This document shows positions 1-11,418 of a DNA stretch of 64,000 bases, piece after piece; the stretch's first letter is position 1; every line of letters starts with the position of its first letter. The stretch is from positions 124,001-188,000 of the forward strand of contig JBBPEB010000011.1 in assembly GCA_039096225.1 (NCBI GenBank), in the 5' to 3' direction. Source of the DNA: Blastocystis sp. Blastoise (taxonomy: Eukaryota > Sar > Bigyra > Opalinata > Blastocystidae). A model generated the notes under the pieces. The model saw only the letters and a program-made list of their open reading frames with translations, searched no databases and was not told where the DNA came from. Position numbers and translations under genes: made by a program.

Positions 1-1010
1 GAAGACTGTGATGAAGAATTACAATCAGACTCTATGGCAGTTTTGATTCCGTTTCTTGAACCCTTACTGAATAGTATGTGCGTCAAGCAAAATAACATCA
101 GAAACTCATCTCTACAATGCTTATATAATATACTCTTATTGAAAACTACTCTGCTAGATCATTATTATGATATATATATAAATGTATATATTATTTATTA
201 GTATTGTAATGTGTATTTATATCTATTGTTTTTTTTATTGTAATATATATTTATATGTATTGTTTATTATAGTATCTTTATTGCCTATTTTTCTTTATAT
301 TTGGTTACTATTATAATCACTACTTGATTCATTTCTCTATATAATCAATATATATATATTAACTATTATAATTTCTTTGTTTATTATTCTATAAATATAT
401 ATTGAATAGAACTTGTTTCAATTGTCTTCAGATTCTTCTATAACTGTTCGTTCTATGGTTATTTCAAGTCTTTCGGAATTATTTTTTCAGAATCCATCGA
501 TTTTCCTCTCTTGTTACCCTTCCTTCTTTTCTATATTATGTATTCTCCTTAAAGACACAGATTCTACTATATCTACACAAGCAACAGGTATATATTTTTT
601 ATAAACTATTATATATATATATATTTATAATATATATTTATAATTTATATATTTATTTACTATAGACTTTTGGACGGCATTTATAGAAGTAGATTATGAC
701 ACTATTCAATCTGTTCTATATACATATATATCGCAAGTTATTCCTATTGTTCTGAAGGTAATTATATATATACATATATATTATATATATATTTGTTTTT
801 CTTCTACACATTCAATAGTTCTATATTTATATCTTTAGAATATTCGATTAGAAGAATCTGAGATCTATGACATATCTTCCAGTCCTTTCTTCCTTGTCTC
901 CTCTTCTATTCATTCTCATTCGTATAGTGAACATGTCAAGTATATTCTTTGATTATCTATATATATACAAATTAATTTATTTATAATTTGATTAACTAAC
1001 ATAATCACAT

Positions 1011-1047
<37 letters not shown>

Positions 1048-1225
1048 TTTATTCTATTAATAGTTGTCTATTCTCTGATATATAAGTCTCTCTTCAATAT
1101 ATTTCTATTCTTTATACATCGTGTTATTTGTTCTATACATTTGTTTTATAAATATGTTCTTCTAAATCTTTTATCCTATTTTATATTATATATATGCATA
1201 TATATATAATTTAGATAACAATCTT

Positions 1226-1272
<47 letters not shown>

Positions 1273-4047
1273 CATAATAATCTTTCTCTTCTCTTATTAG
1301 AGATGATATATTTAATATAACTTATGGAGAATGGACACTTCGAAAAGCGTCAGGTACATGCTTAGAACAATATGCTTCTTATTACCCAGATCTTATTATT
1401 CCATATTGTACTGAATCTATTCTTGTATATATATTTATAAAAGTTTACTATCTTTTAATGATATATTTTCTTTGTTTATTCTCCTCTTATTCTATAGGAA
1501 TCATTGTATTCTTCTGAGTGGATCACTCAAGAAATGGCCGTTGTCGCTCTTGCCGCCATGGCAAATGGCGCGCAAACGCAACTCTATCCTTATCTACCTA
1601 CATTTATTAAGTATATAAATTATTTATGTGTTTTTTTATATATGAGTAGTTCATATATTTTTTCATTTTTTTATATATATTTTTATCTTTCCTATTCTTT
1701 AATATATATATATAGAGTTCTCTTTCCTATTCTTTAATATATATATATATAGAGTTCTCTTTCCTATTCTTTAATATATATATATAGAGTCCTCTTTCCT
1801 ATTCTTTAATATATATATATAGAGTTCTCTTTCCTATTCTTTAATATATATATATAGAGTTCTCTTTCCTATTCTCTGTGATCCTCCTAATACATCATTA
1901 TTTTCCTCTATAACTTGGACACTTGGCAAGTATTCATTATATATACTAGAGAGAGAAAAACAAAGCTTCTTACCAAATATGATCCATATACTACTACAAG
2001 CAAGTGACCAACCAAATCCACTTGTATATATTCATATATATAGTTATTATAGTTATTATAATTAAAATATTAATAATAATAATAATAATAATTATTATTA
2101 TCTATATATATAGCTTCAAAGAGCTTCATATTTATGTATAAATTCAATTATTGAGAATGACAATGAGTGCGTCATGGACTGCTATTTCGACTTGATATTT
2201 CAATCCATTTATTCACAATATACTAACAATACTGTATATTTTCTATTTATTATATTCTTTAATTATTATTCTATATAGATTTATAATTATTCAATATTGC
2301 TAATGCTACTAGGGAATTTAGCGAAGCATTATTCAGATCATTTCTCCCAAGGGAATTATCCTGAAATGACTCTGGATATACTTATTAATCGTTGGAAATC
2401 TTTAGGGAATCTTGAAGAAGGAATGATCTATGTCATGAATAGTCTTAGTAATGTTATCTATGTATATATGTTTTAATATATACTTATATTATTATAATTA
2501 TATATGTAGTATATACATCTATATAATGTGATACTATCTATAGGCTTTGGGTGATAAAATGGATATATATATAGAAGATATATATAAGAGGATAATGAGT
2601 ATTATAGAAGAAAGTTTTAATATATATGACTTGAAACAAGTAATTAATTATAATAATGTTATAATAAAAGCTATACTATTAATTTTTATAGGAAAAAGAT
2701 GAAGAAGAAAATGATGAAGATGAGGATGAGATCTTTTTAATATCTTCTTCATTTGGTTTACTGAGTACAATAATTGAAACTGCTCCTTCAAAAATATCTT
2801 TACTTTTAGAACACTCATCTCTCCTTTCTTCTCTCTATAAAGGATGTGTTGTATATATATATTATATATTATATATATTATATATATTATATATATTATA
2901 TATATTATATATATTATATATTATATGTATTATATAATAATAAAATATAATAATAATAAAACATAATAATAAATAAAATAATACTATATGACTCTGTATA
3001 TAGTCCACAAGTGATTCTCTTCGTATTTCTTCCTTTTATCTTTTAGGTACTATTTCTTTCTCTCTATTCCCTCTTATCTCTACATCTGTATCTCAAGTTA
3101 TTCAACTATGCTTTCAATATATTGATATTCAGTATTCTATATATTCTTGTTTTCTCATTTAATATTATAACAAATACTATTATATTAATTAATAAATTAA
3201 ATAAATAATTTTAATATTAGTAACTACTTTTTAAAAATTCTTCTATATCTATATATATATAGATATCCTGAAGTTACTTCTTCCTGTTTATGGACACTTG
3301 GTGTTCTCTTTAATAATATTCAACAAGATACTTCTTCTTATATATCCATTCTATATATATTCACTCTATATATGTATATATATATATATTCACTCTCTCT
3401 CAATATATATATACCATAATATATACTCTAAAAATATATATACTACCTATATATATTCATCTTTCATATCTACTAAAAACAACTAATATCATCATAATCC
3501 ATATCTATTCTTAATTAAAAATAAATATCGTTAATTGATTCTACGATAATTCCTCTTCTCCGTACAAATGACCCTCTTCCTTTCTCTGTACAAGAATCTC
3601 TGACGAATACTATTGGATATATATGTAGATATTGTACTTCTACGATTCATCCATTGCTATCAAAGGACTTTGGTACTCTCTGCTCTTGTTTATCCTATAA
3701 TGATAATAATCAAGAGAAAAATGATAGTTGTCTTGGAATTATTGATATGATTCATTACGATCCTGAACTTCTTAATAAATATTATAAACAAATTATGGAA
3801 CTTATCACATCTTGGTATTTACTTTTTTATCTTTTTTTAACAAGTCTTTTTTTTTGAGATATACGTTTTTATCTTATTTTTAATATTACTTATTAGGGGA
3901 CCCACAGTTGATCAAAATCTAGCAACAAGTTTCTCGAAAATCTTATTCTTATTCAAAGAAAACCATTTGTCCGAGTGGTCAATCATTACACAAACTATAC
4001 CTACAAATGTTTTGATAAGTCTTCAATCTATATATCAGTTTGAATAA
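1..4047 (+). CDS. TNPO1: Transportin (karyopherin beta-2 / Kap104 family), 5' end missing
   Basis: Import receptor that carries PY-NLS cargo such as hnRNPs into the nucleus. Fifteen exons are visible: 1-183, 410-587, 666-757, 839-939, 1301-1424, 1498-1610, 1858-2023, 2114-2233, 2279-2461, 2544-2639, 2692-2850, 3004-3131, 3263-3341, 3525-3814, 3897-4047. They join in frame to 720 codons and TAA. The product is a HEAT-repeat solenoid that lines up with transportin-1 along its length: an acidic segment, GEWTLRKAS for WNLRKCS, the SEWITQEMAVVALAAMANG repeat, and the short SWGPTVDQNL C-terminal HEAT. The N-terminal Ran-binding repeats lie left of the window. Thirteen introns are GT-AG. Intron 13 (3342-3524) is not, and its exon junction is inferred from protein alignment. 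Intron 6 holds five copies of its acceptor. Confidence 0.88.
1685..1876 (+). repeat. Tandem repeat spanning a 3' splice site (transportin intron 6/exon 7)
   Basis: A unit of about 35 bp, consisting of GAGTTCTCTTTCCTATTCTT plus a TA tract, is repeated so that the acceptor TATATAG followed by AGTTCTC occurs five times (cuts after 1715, 1752, 1787, 1822, 1857). Only the last copy runs on into coding sequence. The unit therefore includes the end of the intron and the first bases of exon 7. Confidence 0.9.
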
Positions 4048-4894
4048 TTTATATTTATTTATTTTTATTTGTTTTCTTTTAATGTATTTTCTTTTTAATT
4101 TTTCAATATATATCTTTTTTTTTCTTATATATGCTATTATTATGATGCACATATATCGATCAAATGGATAAAATGATTCTTTGATTAGCAAGAGTGCTTT
4201 ATCTTTTTGTTTTTTAGAAGATTTCCCCCTATTATATAAGTGCATTAAGCTCTTTTTTTTCCTTGGTTGTTTCTATAACAAACTGGTATCGTAGCTCATC
4301 CACATTCTTGTTTTCCTTTTTGCTTTTTCTTTTCTATTTTTTTGTATATTATTAACCACAAAAAGTTGCATTTCGTTATTATAATTGTTTCTTCTTTTTT
4401 ATAATATTTCTCATCACTGTACATAAATCAGCTGTAAATGATGTTGTTGGCTGATAAGTATTGGCTATTTTTTCGTTCTTAGCCAATCATGCCGCTTTAT
4501 TATTCAAATTAGGACTGAATTTCTGTTTTAGTTCAATTTTTAGTCACACATGGTCTTTTCATCATTTTAGACAAAATACTGGAATAATTAGGGAAGAAAA
4601 ACCCAATAAAGGAATCAATTTAAATTTATGATTTATTAACAATTATGAAGGTGATTCATAGAAATAATCATAAATAAATAACTTACCCTAGGAATTAAAA
4701 GTTTTCAGTAGGCATTTATTTTTTTTTCTTTTATTACTTATTATGGTTGCTATGGAGTCCAATTTTCAAAGTATATATTACTAACAAGATCTCTTTTATT
4801 ATATGATGACTTGAATAACTATATTTTATGTTATATAATGGATCATCCATAATTATATGTATTTTTAGGCGAAGAAGTTTTAGATATTCATCAA
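4048..4894. other. Intergenic, transportin to PTB-like gene
   Basis: No gene seen. It contains the 8-bp inverted repeat ATTGGCTA (4460-4467) / TAGCCAAT (4480-4487), with a CCAAT core on each arm, which could be promoter material for the downstream gene. A possible splice acceptor at 4867-4868 could attach an undetected 5' exon to the PTB-like gene. Confidence 0.6.
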
Positions 4895-7234
4895 ATGTAC
4901 AAGTCTGCTGTTCTGTATTTAACAAAAATACCATCTTCAATTACTGTTGTATGTTTCTATTCAGTTTATGTTTTTTTAATTGTTCGTGCAATGACTATTT
5001 TCATCTTAAAACTATAGAACCTTCTTGAACATTTGATATCTAAATATGGGGTTGTTAAAAGGTCTATTATTTTAAGACCTAAAAATGAAGTATGTTTTTT
5101 TCTAGTTAAATTTTATATATATTCATATAAAAATTAATTTAATTACTGTATAGGCTCTTGTTGAGATGAATACTCTTGAAGAGGCTGTGTCACTTCATGA
5201 TTTATGTCAAGAGAATCCACTAAATTTGAATAATAACTGTGTAGAAGTTACTTACAGCAAATATACAAATTTAGAAAGTTTAGTAAATAGGAATCCTGTC
5301 AGTCCAGTTTTATTGGTAACAATATGTTCTGAGGAAACCAAACATTTAAAAATGAAAGAATTACTAGTTGTATATTTTTTAAATTATTTTATTTTTTATT
5401 ATATATTTTTTAAATATATATTAGTTAATAAGAACGTATTATTAATTATTATTCTTATTATTATATTAAAAATCAATAAAAGTTGAATATAATTATTGTA
5501 TTACATACCTTTATTCTAAATTATTATATTTTATAGATTGTAGAATCGTATGTCAAGGTATCCAAAATGCATTTATTTGTTCATCGACGGGTTTCTCAAG
5601 CTCTCGTTGAGTTTAATAATGTAAACGATGCCTTCTTTGCTAAGACCAAATTAGAAGAGTTCACGTATACTACGAATAATCGTGTGTATCGTTTTGAAGT
5701 TCAATTCTCTAAAATAACCACGATTAGCATCATTAAGTCTTCTTCTACTAGTTACGATTGTACATTAGTTGGTAAATCTTCTATTAAGAACAAGTCAAAT
5801 AGTGAAGTATATATTTTGATTATATAGAGTTATTATTATATATTTTAATTATATAGAGTTATTATTATTATTATATTGATATATAAAGTTATTATTATTA
5901 TATTTTGATTATATAAATTTATTATTATTTTATATTTATAATATAAATTTATTACTATTATATATTTATAATATAAATTTATTATTATTATATATTTATA
6001 ATATAAATTTATAATAAATTATATATAGAAATATGACGATTCGGATGATCATAGTTCTTCATCTTCTTCTTGTTATTCTAATTCTCCTTCTTCTTCTTCT
6101 TCTTGTTATTCTAATTCTTCTCCTCATAGAGTTGAATCTTGTAATAATAATAATACAGATAGTACGAAGAAGAATTATAAGACAAAGTCGTCCTCTATAA
6201 ATAAGAATAATTCTACTATGAATTCTTCTTCTGTTCCTAGTTCTCCTCAATATGATACTAATATATATTCGGATTCTACAGCTAGATATGCATTCTATCC
6301 TCCTTCTGAAGATAGATTTCATGATTATTATGACTCAACTGTATTACACAATAATGATTCTTCAAGAACTAATCGACAATATTCTATATATCGATCTTCT
6401 ACAGATCCTTCTTTAAACTATGATATATATAATAGACAAAAGACGGATTTCTATACAGATTTAGTCGATTCTTCTCATTACTCGAATCATTCTGTATATA
6501 CAGAAACACATTCTACATCTCCTTATTCTTCTCCTCATACACTCTCTGGATCTAGATCTGCTATACATTCGTCACAAGTTCTTCTTGGGACATCCTCTAT
6601 AGTTGACATCCCTTCGGAATATCCTACAGAAATGTATCAAGAGATGGAATATACAACACCTCAAGAAAGTTGTTTATATGAGTATAATAAACATCATTCT
6701 TATCCTTTATTTGATAAGAAACAAGACTGCTGCGCGTCTACTATATCTAGTAATTCCTTAAACTCCACTCTCTCTTCATCCCCTCATTCATTTAAACCAT
6801 ATCGTAATAATAATTATCAACAATCTTTACCTCCTCTTAATACTACTACTACTACTAATACTACTAATACTACTAATACTACAGATACAACTGCTGTATC
6901 TAATACTAATTCTCCTTTATCTTCAAATACTTATCCAATTAATACTAAATATAATTCTACATCATCATATACTTATTCTAATCCATCAATTACTTCTCTA
7001 CCTTCTTCAAATAGAACTTTTGTTGTTTATGGATATCCTATAGAAAATAATCTTCATTATTTATATGATTATCTCCTTCATTTCTCTGATATATTCTATA
7101 ATATCACAGCTCTTTTTAGACGACAAGGATATATTCATATTTGTGGTGAATTAAAGTATTCTATACATTCCTTTAATAATATTTTACGGAAATATCCATA
7201 TAATGACTACATTATTCATCTTGAAGAATTGTAA
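4895..7234 (+). CDS. PTB / hnRNP L-like RNA-binding protein
   Basis: Exons 4895-4948, 5018-5089, 5154-5369, 5537-5806 and 6029-7234 join to 605 codons and TAA. All four introns are GT-AG and phase 0. RRM1 (about residues 4-80) starts at VLYLTKIPSSIT and has EALVEMNT at the RNP1 position. RRM2 (about 95-200) ends in FEVQFSKITTISI, close to the FSKLTSLNV that ends RRM2 of polypyrimidine tract-binding protein. A Ser/Asn/Tyr/Thr-rich region of about 300 residues follows. The last 70 residues, from RTFVVYGYP, look like a divergent third RRM. PTB-type proteins bind pyrimidine-rich RNA and regulate splicing. The start is uncertain: the ATG at 4895 opens directly into RRM1, but in-frame sequence continues back to a possible acceptor at 4868. 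Confidence 0.72.
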
Positions 7235-9522
7235 ACCTTTTTCATTTTTTAATTTTTTTTTCTTTTATGGGATAAGATATATATACATTTTTTAAATTTT
7301 CTTTTATTATTATTATTTCAATTATAATTATTATTTTATAATTATGTCTTTTTTTAAAAATATTCTTTTACTTTAAATATACTCACTCTCTTATTTTAAA
7401 GATATTATTTGATATGCTTTCTTTTCGATGTTTCTTTTATTAGCTTTAGCATCATTTTTTCAAATTTATTTTTTCTTATTCTATTGCATTATAGATTACA
7501 TTTACTCTTTCTTAAAGAATTTATGTAAGTAACTCTCTATTTTGAATTTATGCTATTGTTTTTAGACATAATTATTATTGAATTATTTTATTATTATTAT
7601 TATTATTATTATAAAATCATTAGTATCACTCTACTTCAAACTACTAGCTGCTCCACTTATTCTTTTAATAATATCAGCATTCCTTTTTCTTTTTAGCTTC
7701 TGTCTAATATATTTTACTACCTTCTCGTTCTTCTATTTTTTATATACTGATGCTCTATCTTTATAATTTTCTTTCTTTATTATTATTACTATTATTATTA
7801 TTACTATTATTATTCAATTATTCTATTTATTGTGGTGATATATATCGTATCTATAAATGTAGATTCTCTCCTGTTTTATTCTTTTTTTTTTTATTATTTT
7901 AATAAATTAAATTTTTTACAAATCTTATTTAATTATACATTTATCTATATATATATACATCATCAGTCAGTCTTTCTCTCTCCATTTTTTTTTTTGTTTT
8001 TTGTTTTTATGTATTTATTTCTACCTAAGTAATTATCATATATTCTTCTTATGCTAACTATCACATTCTATCTATTTATCTTTGCTCTTTTTTATTTGAT
8101 AGATAAATTTTTTTCCTAAAGAATTATTCTTTTTTTTTTAAATACTAATATCATTTATTTAATTCTATGTATATTTTTATAATAATGTAGATCTTTTATT
8201 TATATTTATTTATATTTATATTTTTTTATTTATATTTTTTTATTTATATATTTTTTTTATTTATATTTTTTTTATTTATATTTTTTTATTTATATTTATA
8301 TTTATATTTTTTTATTTATATTTTTTTATTTATATTTATTTATATTTATACGTGAAAAATACATTATTAAAAATATATATATATCTAATTAATAAACTCT
8401 TTTTATTAGTATACATTCATTAACATTTCTTAATCTATAGTAATATGGTGAATAAAGTATATAATACTTTTGAATTCTTAGTTTTTATTATATACTTTCA
8501 ATTCTTCTATTACTTTTTCTTTTGTAATATTCATTCTATTATATACTCAATTTATTATATATAATATGAACTGTGTTTAATTATGTATCCTTAACTATAT
8601 AATACTTTAACAGTATATCAATTGTCTATCTTATTTAGATTATTTTTTTATATAGTATACATATTAAACATATCATTTTTTATATATAATATTGATTTTA
8701 TATATTAAATATATAATATTATTTTTATATATTAAATATATAATATTGATTTTATATATTAAACATATAATTTTTATATATTAAACATATAATATTAACT
8801 TTATATATTAAATATATAATTTTTTTTTTATAATATGGGTGCTGTTTCTCTTATATATCAATGTCATAAATAGCACCTGCAATTTTTTTTATCTATAAGG
8901 TTAATTCCTTTTTAAAAATATTTTTTTTTGTTTTATTTATGAATTCTCAACGATATCACTGCTTCATTCAACATCACAACTCCTTGAAACTCAAAAAATA
9001 ATGACATTACTTTTTTCTACAATTCTTTAATTACTCAATTATTATAACTGGCTAACATATAGATTATATATGTATGCTTTTCTTTTTAATTAAAAGCAAC
9101 AATAAATAATTAACACCACATAAAAGTGTATTAAAGAAATAGAATACGCTTTCAAGAACATCAATCGTCTCACTTAGACAAATTATAAATATATCTATTG
9201 ATAGAAAACTTTTTGTTTATGTAATAAAAGCAACTTGAACAATAATCTTCTTTTTATTTGAAAAATAAAAATTTCCACTTAATATGTTGTTTCCCCATGA
9301 ATTTCTTGAACACGTTGGAATCCAACAAAGAGGAGAACCTCCATTTCTTCCCATTATATACGGGTATCTGTTGCCTACAATCTTAATATCGAAAATGAAG
9401 TGTCTTTTATCAATTTTTCCTTTTAGACTTTTTAGAATACATTTCTTATCGTATACTGTGAATTTTCTAAGGTATTTTTCTTTGTTCTTACTTTACATTA
9501 GGTATATAATCTTTAGAAAACA
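7235..9522. other. Intergenic, very AT-rich
   Basis: No convincing gene. It holds T-rich TTTATTTATA repeats (about 8190-8345), a tandem array (8675-8822) and a small stem GGTGCT (8838-8843) / AGCACC (8872-8877) followed by eight Ts. The right end probably includes the acyl carrier protein 5'UTR. An open frame at 9284-9610 matches nothing I know and overlaps that gene in another frame. Confidence 0.55.
8675..8822. repeat. Intergenic tandem repeat, about 34-bp unit
   Basis: Imperfect copies of a unit built from TATAATATTGATTTTATATA and TTAAA/CATA are arranged head to tail. It is an AT-only minisatellite with no coding potential seen. Confidence 0.7.
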
Positions 9523-10392
9523 ATGTTCCGTCTTGCTCGTCTTGCTCCTGCTGCTCGTAATGCTTTCCAAGTTAGAAGCTTCGCTGCTGCTCAAGTATGT
9601 TAACATCTAATAAACGCTCAATTCAATTATTATTTATTAATATACAAACTTTATATCGCTACTATTCTTTTTATTAATCACATTTTTCTTTCACTTAATT
9701 TTTTTTATTATTCATTACATTACTTTCATTATCTTAATTGTCATATCTTTTATATTAAAATATTCGTTTTTTTTAAATAGATAGAAAATTACTATTTTTT
9801 TTTTCGATTTTTTTTTTTTTTTTTTGAATAATTCACTTTTAATAATTATTTAATCAATTTATTATATTTATTTGTTATTGAATTATAATCTATTATATAT
9901 ATATAGTCTTTCTTAGATAAAGCTCTTGTAACTGATCGTATGGTTAGTGTTGTTAAGGGTTTTGATGCCGTTGATGCTGCTAAGGTATATAGATATATAT
10001 ACTTATTCATTGTATTGTTTTTAAATTCAAAAGACATTTTTATCAATTATATTTTCCAATTATTCTCTATTTATTCTGTATAAAATACCTTTATATATAA
10101 TAATCTATTATTATTATTTTTTAAATATTTAATTATAAATTCAATTCAATTCATTTATATCTTTATTATTTATATATATAAGAATAATAATTAAAAATTA
10201 TTTTTTTTTCTTTAGGTTACTCCTAAAGCTCACTTCACTAAAGATTTAGGTCTTGATTCATTAAATGTTGTTGAATTATTATTAGCTGTTGAAGAAGAAT
10301 TCTGCGTTGAAATTCCTGATGATGTTGCTGAAAAGATTCACAGTGTTGATGATGCTATCAACTTTGTCTCTAGCCATCCTCAAGCTAAGTAA
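9523..10392 (+). CDS. NDUFAB1: Mitochondrial acyl carrier protein
   Basis: Carries acyl chains on 4'-phosphopantetheine for mitochondrial type II fatty acid and lipoate synthesis, and in most eukaryotes is also a complex I / Fe-S assembly subunit. Exons 9523-9594, 9907-9984 and 10216-10392 give 108 aa. The first exon is a typical targeting peptide rich in Arg and Ala (MFRLARLAPAARNAF). The phosphopantetheine site is the Ser of DLGLDSLNVVELL, and the acidic helix after it (AVEEEF) and the IPDDVAEKI segment are intact. Both introns are GT-AG and phase 0. Codon use (GCT, CGT, GTT, AAG) is more biased than in neighbouring genes, consistent with high expression. A 5'UTR intron ending at the CTTTAG just before the ATG is possible. 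Confidence 0.93.
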
Positions 10393-10892
10393 ATTTTATT
10401 TTATTTTTTTAGCTTTTATATATATTCTATTATATATTTTATATATTTGAAATTCTAATATTATTTTCACATTTTCATTTGTCTTGTCTATATTAAAACA
10501 AAAGGAATGACATTGTATTTATCTTATTTCTTTTTCATTCTATATAAATATATATAACAATATTGTATTTTATATTTTCTCTTTTTTTTAAACAAATAAT
10601 TAATATCTTGAAATTAACAAAAATAACTTATTATATCTTCATTAATTTTTATTTTTGTTAAAAACTTAATAAAAAATCACAATACATATAATATAATTGT
10701 TATAAAAACGAAACACATTGACTTTTTTGGCCTAACTTGTTCTATATTTTAATTACAAATAAAAAAAGAATTGGATAACTTTTTGAATATATATTTAAAA
10801 CATAGGAAAATACACACTGAAATATTATTTGAATTAAATATATATGAATAGTACATATATATAATAATAACAAAAATTGATCTATATTCAGC
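10393..10892. other. Intergenic between convergent ACP and RPL39 genes
   Basis: Two 3'UTRs face each other here. The sequence is AT-rich without open frames or structured RNA that I can recognise. Confidence 0.6.
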
Positions 10893-11418
10893 TTAGATGT
10901 TAAGCTTCGTACGTCTCCAATGACGTCTCTTAGAATTGTATCTATAAAATAGAAATATTCGATATTCTTGGAATAATATATAAATAATAATAATAATATA
11001 AATAATATTATAATATAAATAATAGTAAATTGAATAATAATAAATTGAATAATAAAAATAACACCAATATATTAAAAGATGAATAAAAAACAATATCAAC
11101 AAACAAAAAATAATAATAATATCTATACAAAACATAATATTATAATATTTCAATAAAAAATAAGCAATCATATATGAAAAAACATCATAAAAAAAAGTAA
11201 ATGAAATCAAAGAATGTAATAAAGTATAAATAAGTATCTGATAGTGTTATCAGTACGCATACGGATCCATTGAGGAAGAGGTCTGTTTTGATTCATCTTT
11301 TTAGCGAGAATCTTCTTAGTACGGAAAGACTTATGAGAAGGCAATAGGATAAATAGAATGAGCAATTGATGTATCCTTCATTGATTTAAGAAATTATGAA
11401 TAATAGAAGACTTACCAT
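10893..11418 (-). CDS. RPL39: 60S ribosomal protein eL39
   Basis: Tiny basic protein lining the ribosomal exit tunnel. Exon 3 (10941-10893) encodes [15 protein letters not shown] and TAA. Exon 2 ends at 11238 after RMRTDNTI plus AG, so the join gives [15 protein letters not shown] as in the family. Exon 1 is the ATG alone (11418-11416), followed directly by GTAAGT. Two exon 2 starts are possible. A canonical AG at 11331-11330 gives 47 aa beginning MSFRTKK. A cut after TATTG at 11342 gives 51 aa beginning [11 protein letters not shown], the usual length and N-terminus. Intron 2 (11237-10942) runs ATACTTATTT to TTTTATAG, so it is AT-AG, with AGATAC at both junctions. Identity is certain; the splice sites are the oddity. 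Confidence 0.92.

Noticed and set aside
9284-9610. 108-aa open frame overlapping the start of the ACP gene
   Set aside because: No recognisable domain, overlaps the ACP exon in a different frame and is most likely 5'UTR.
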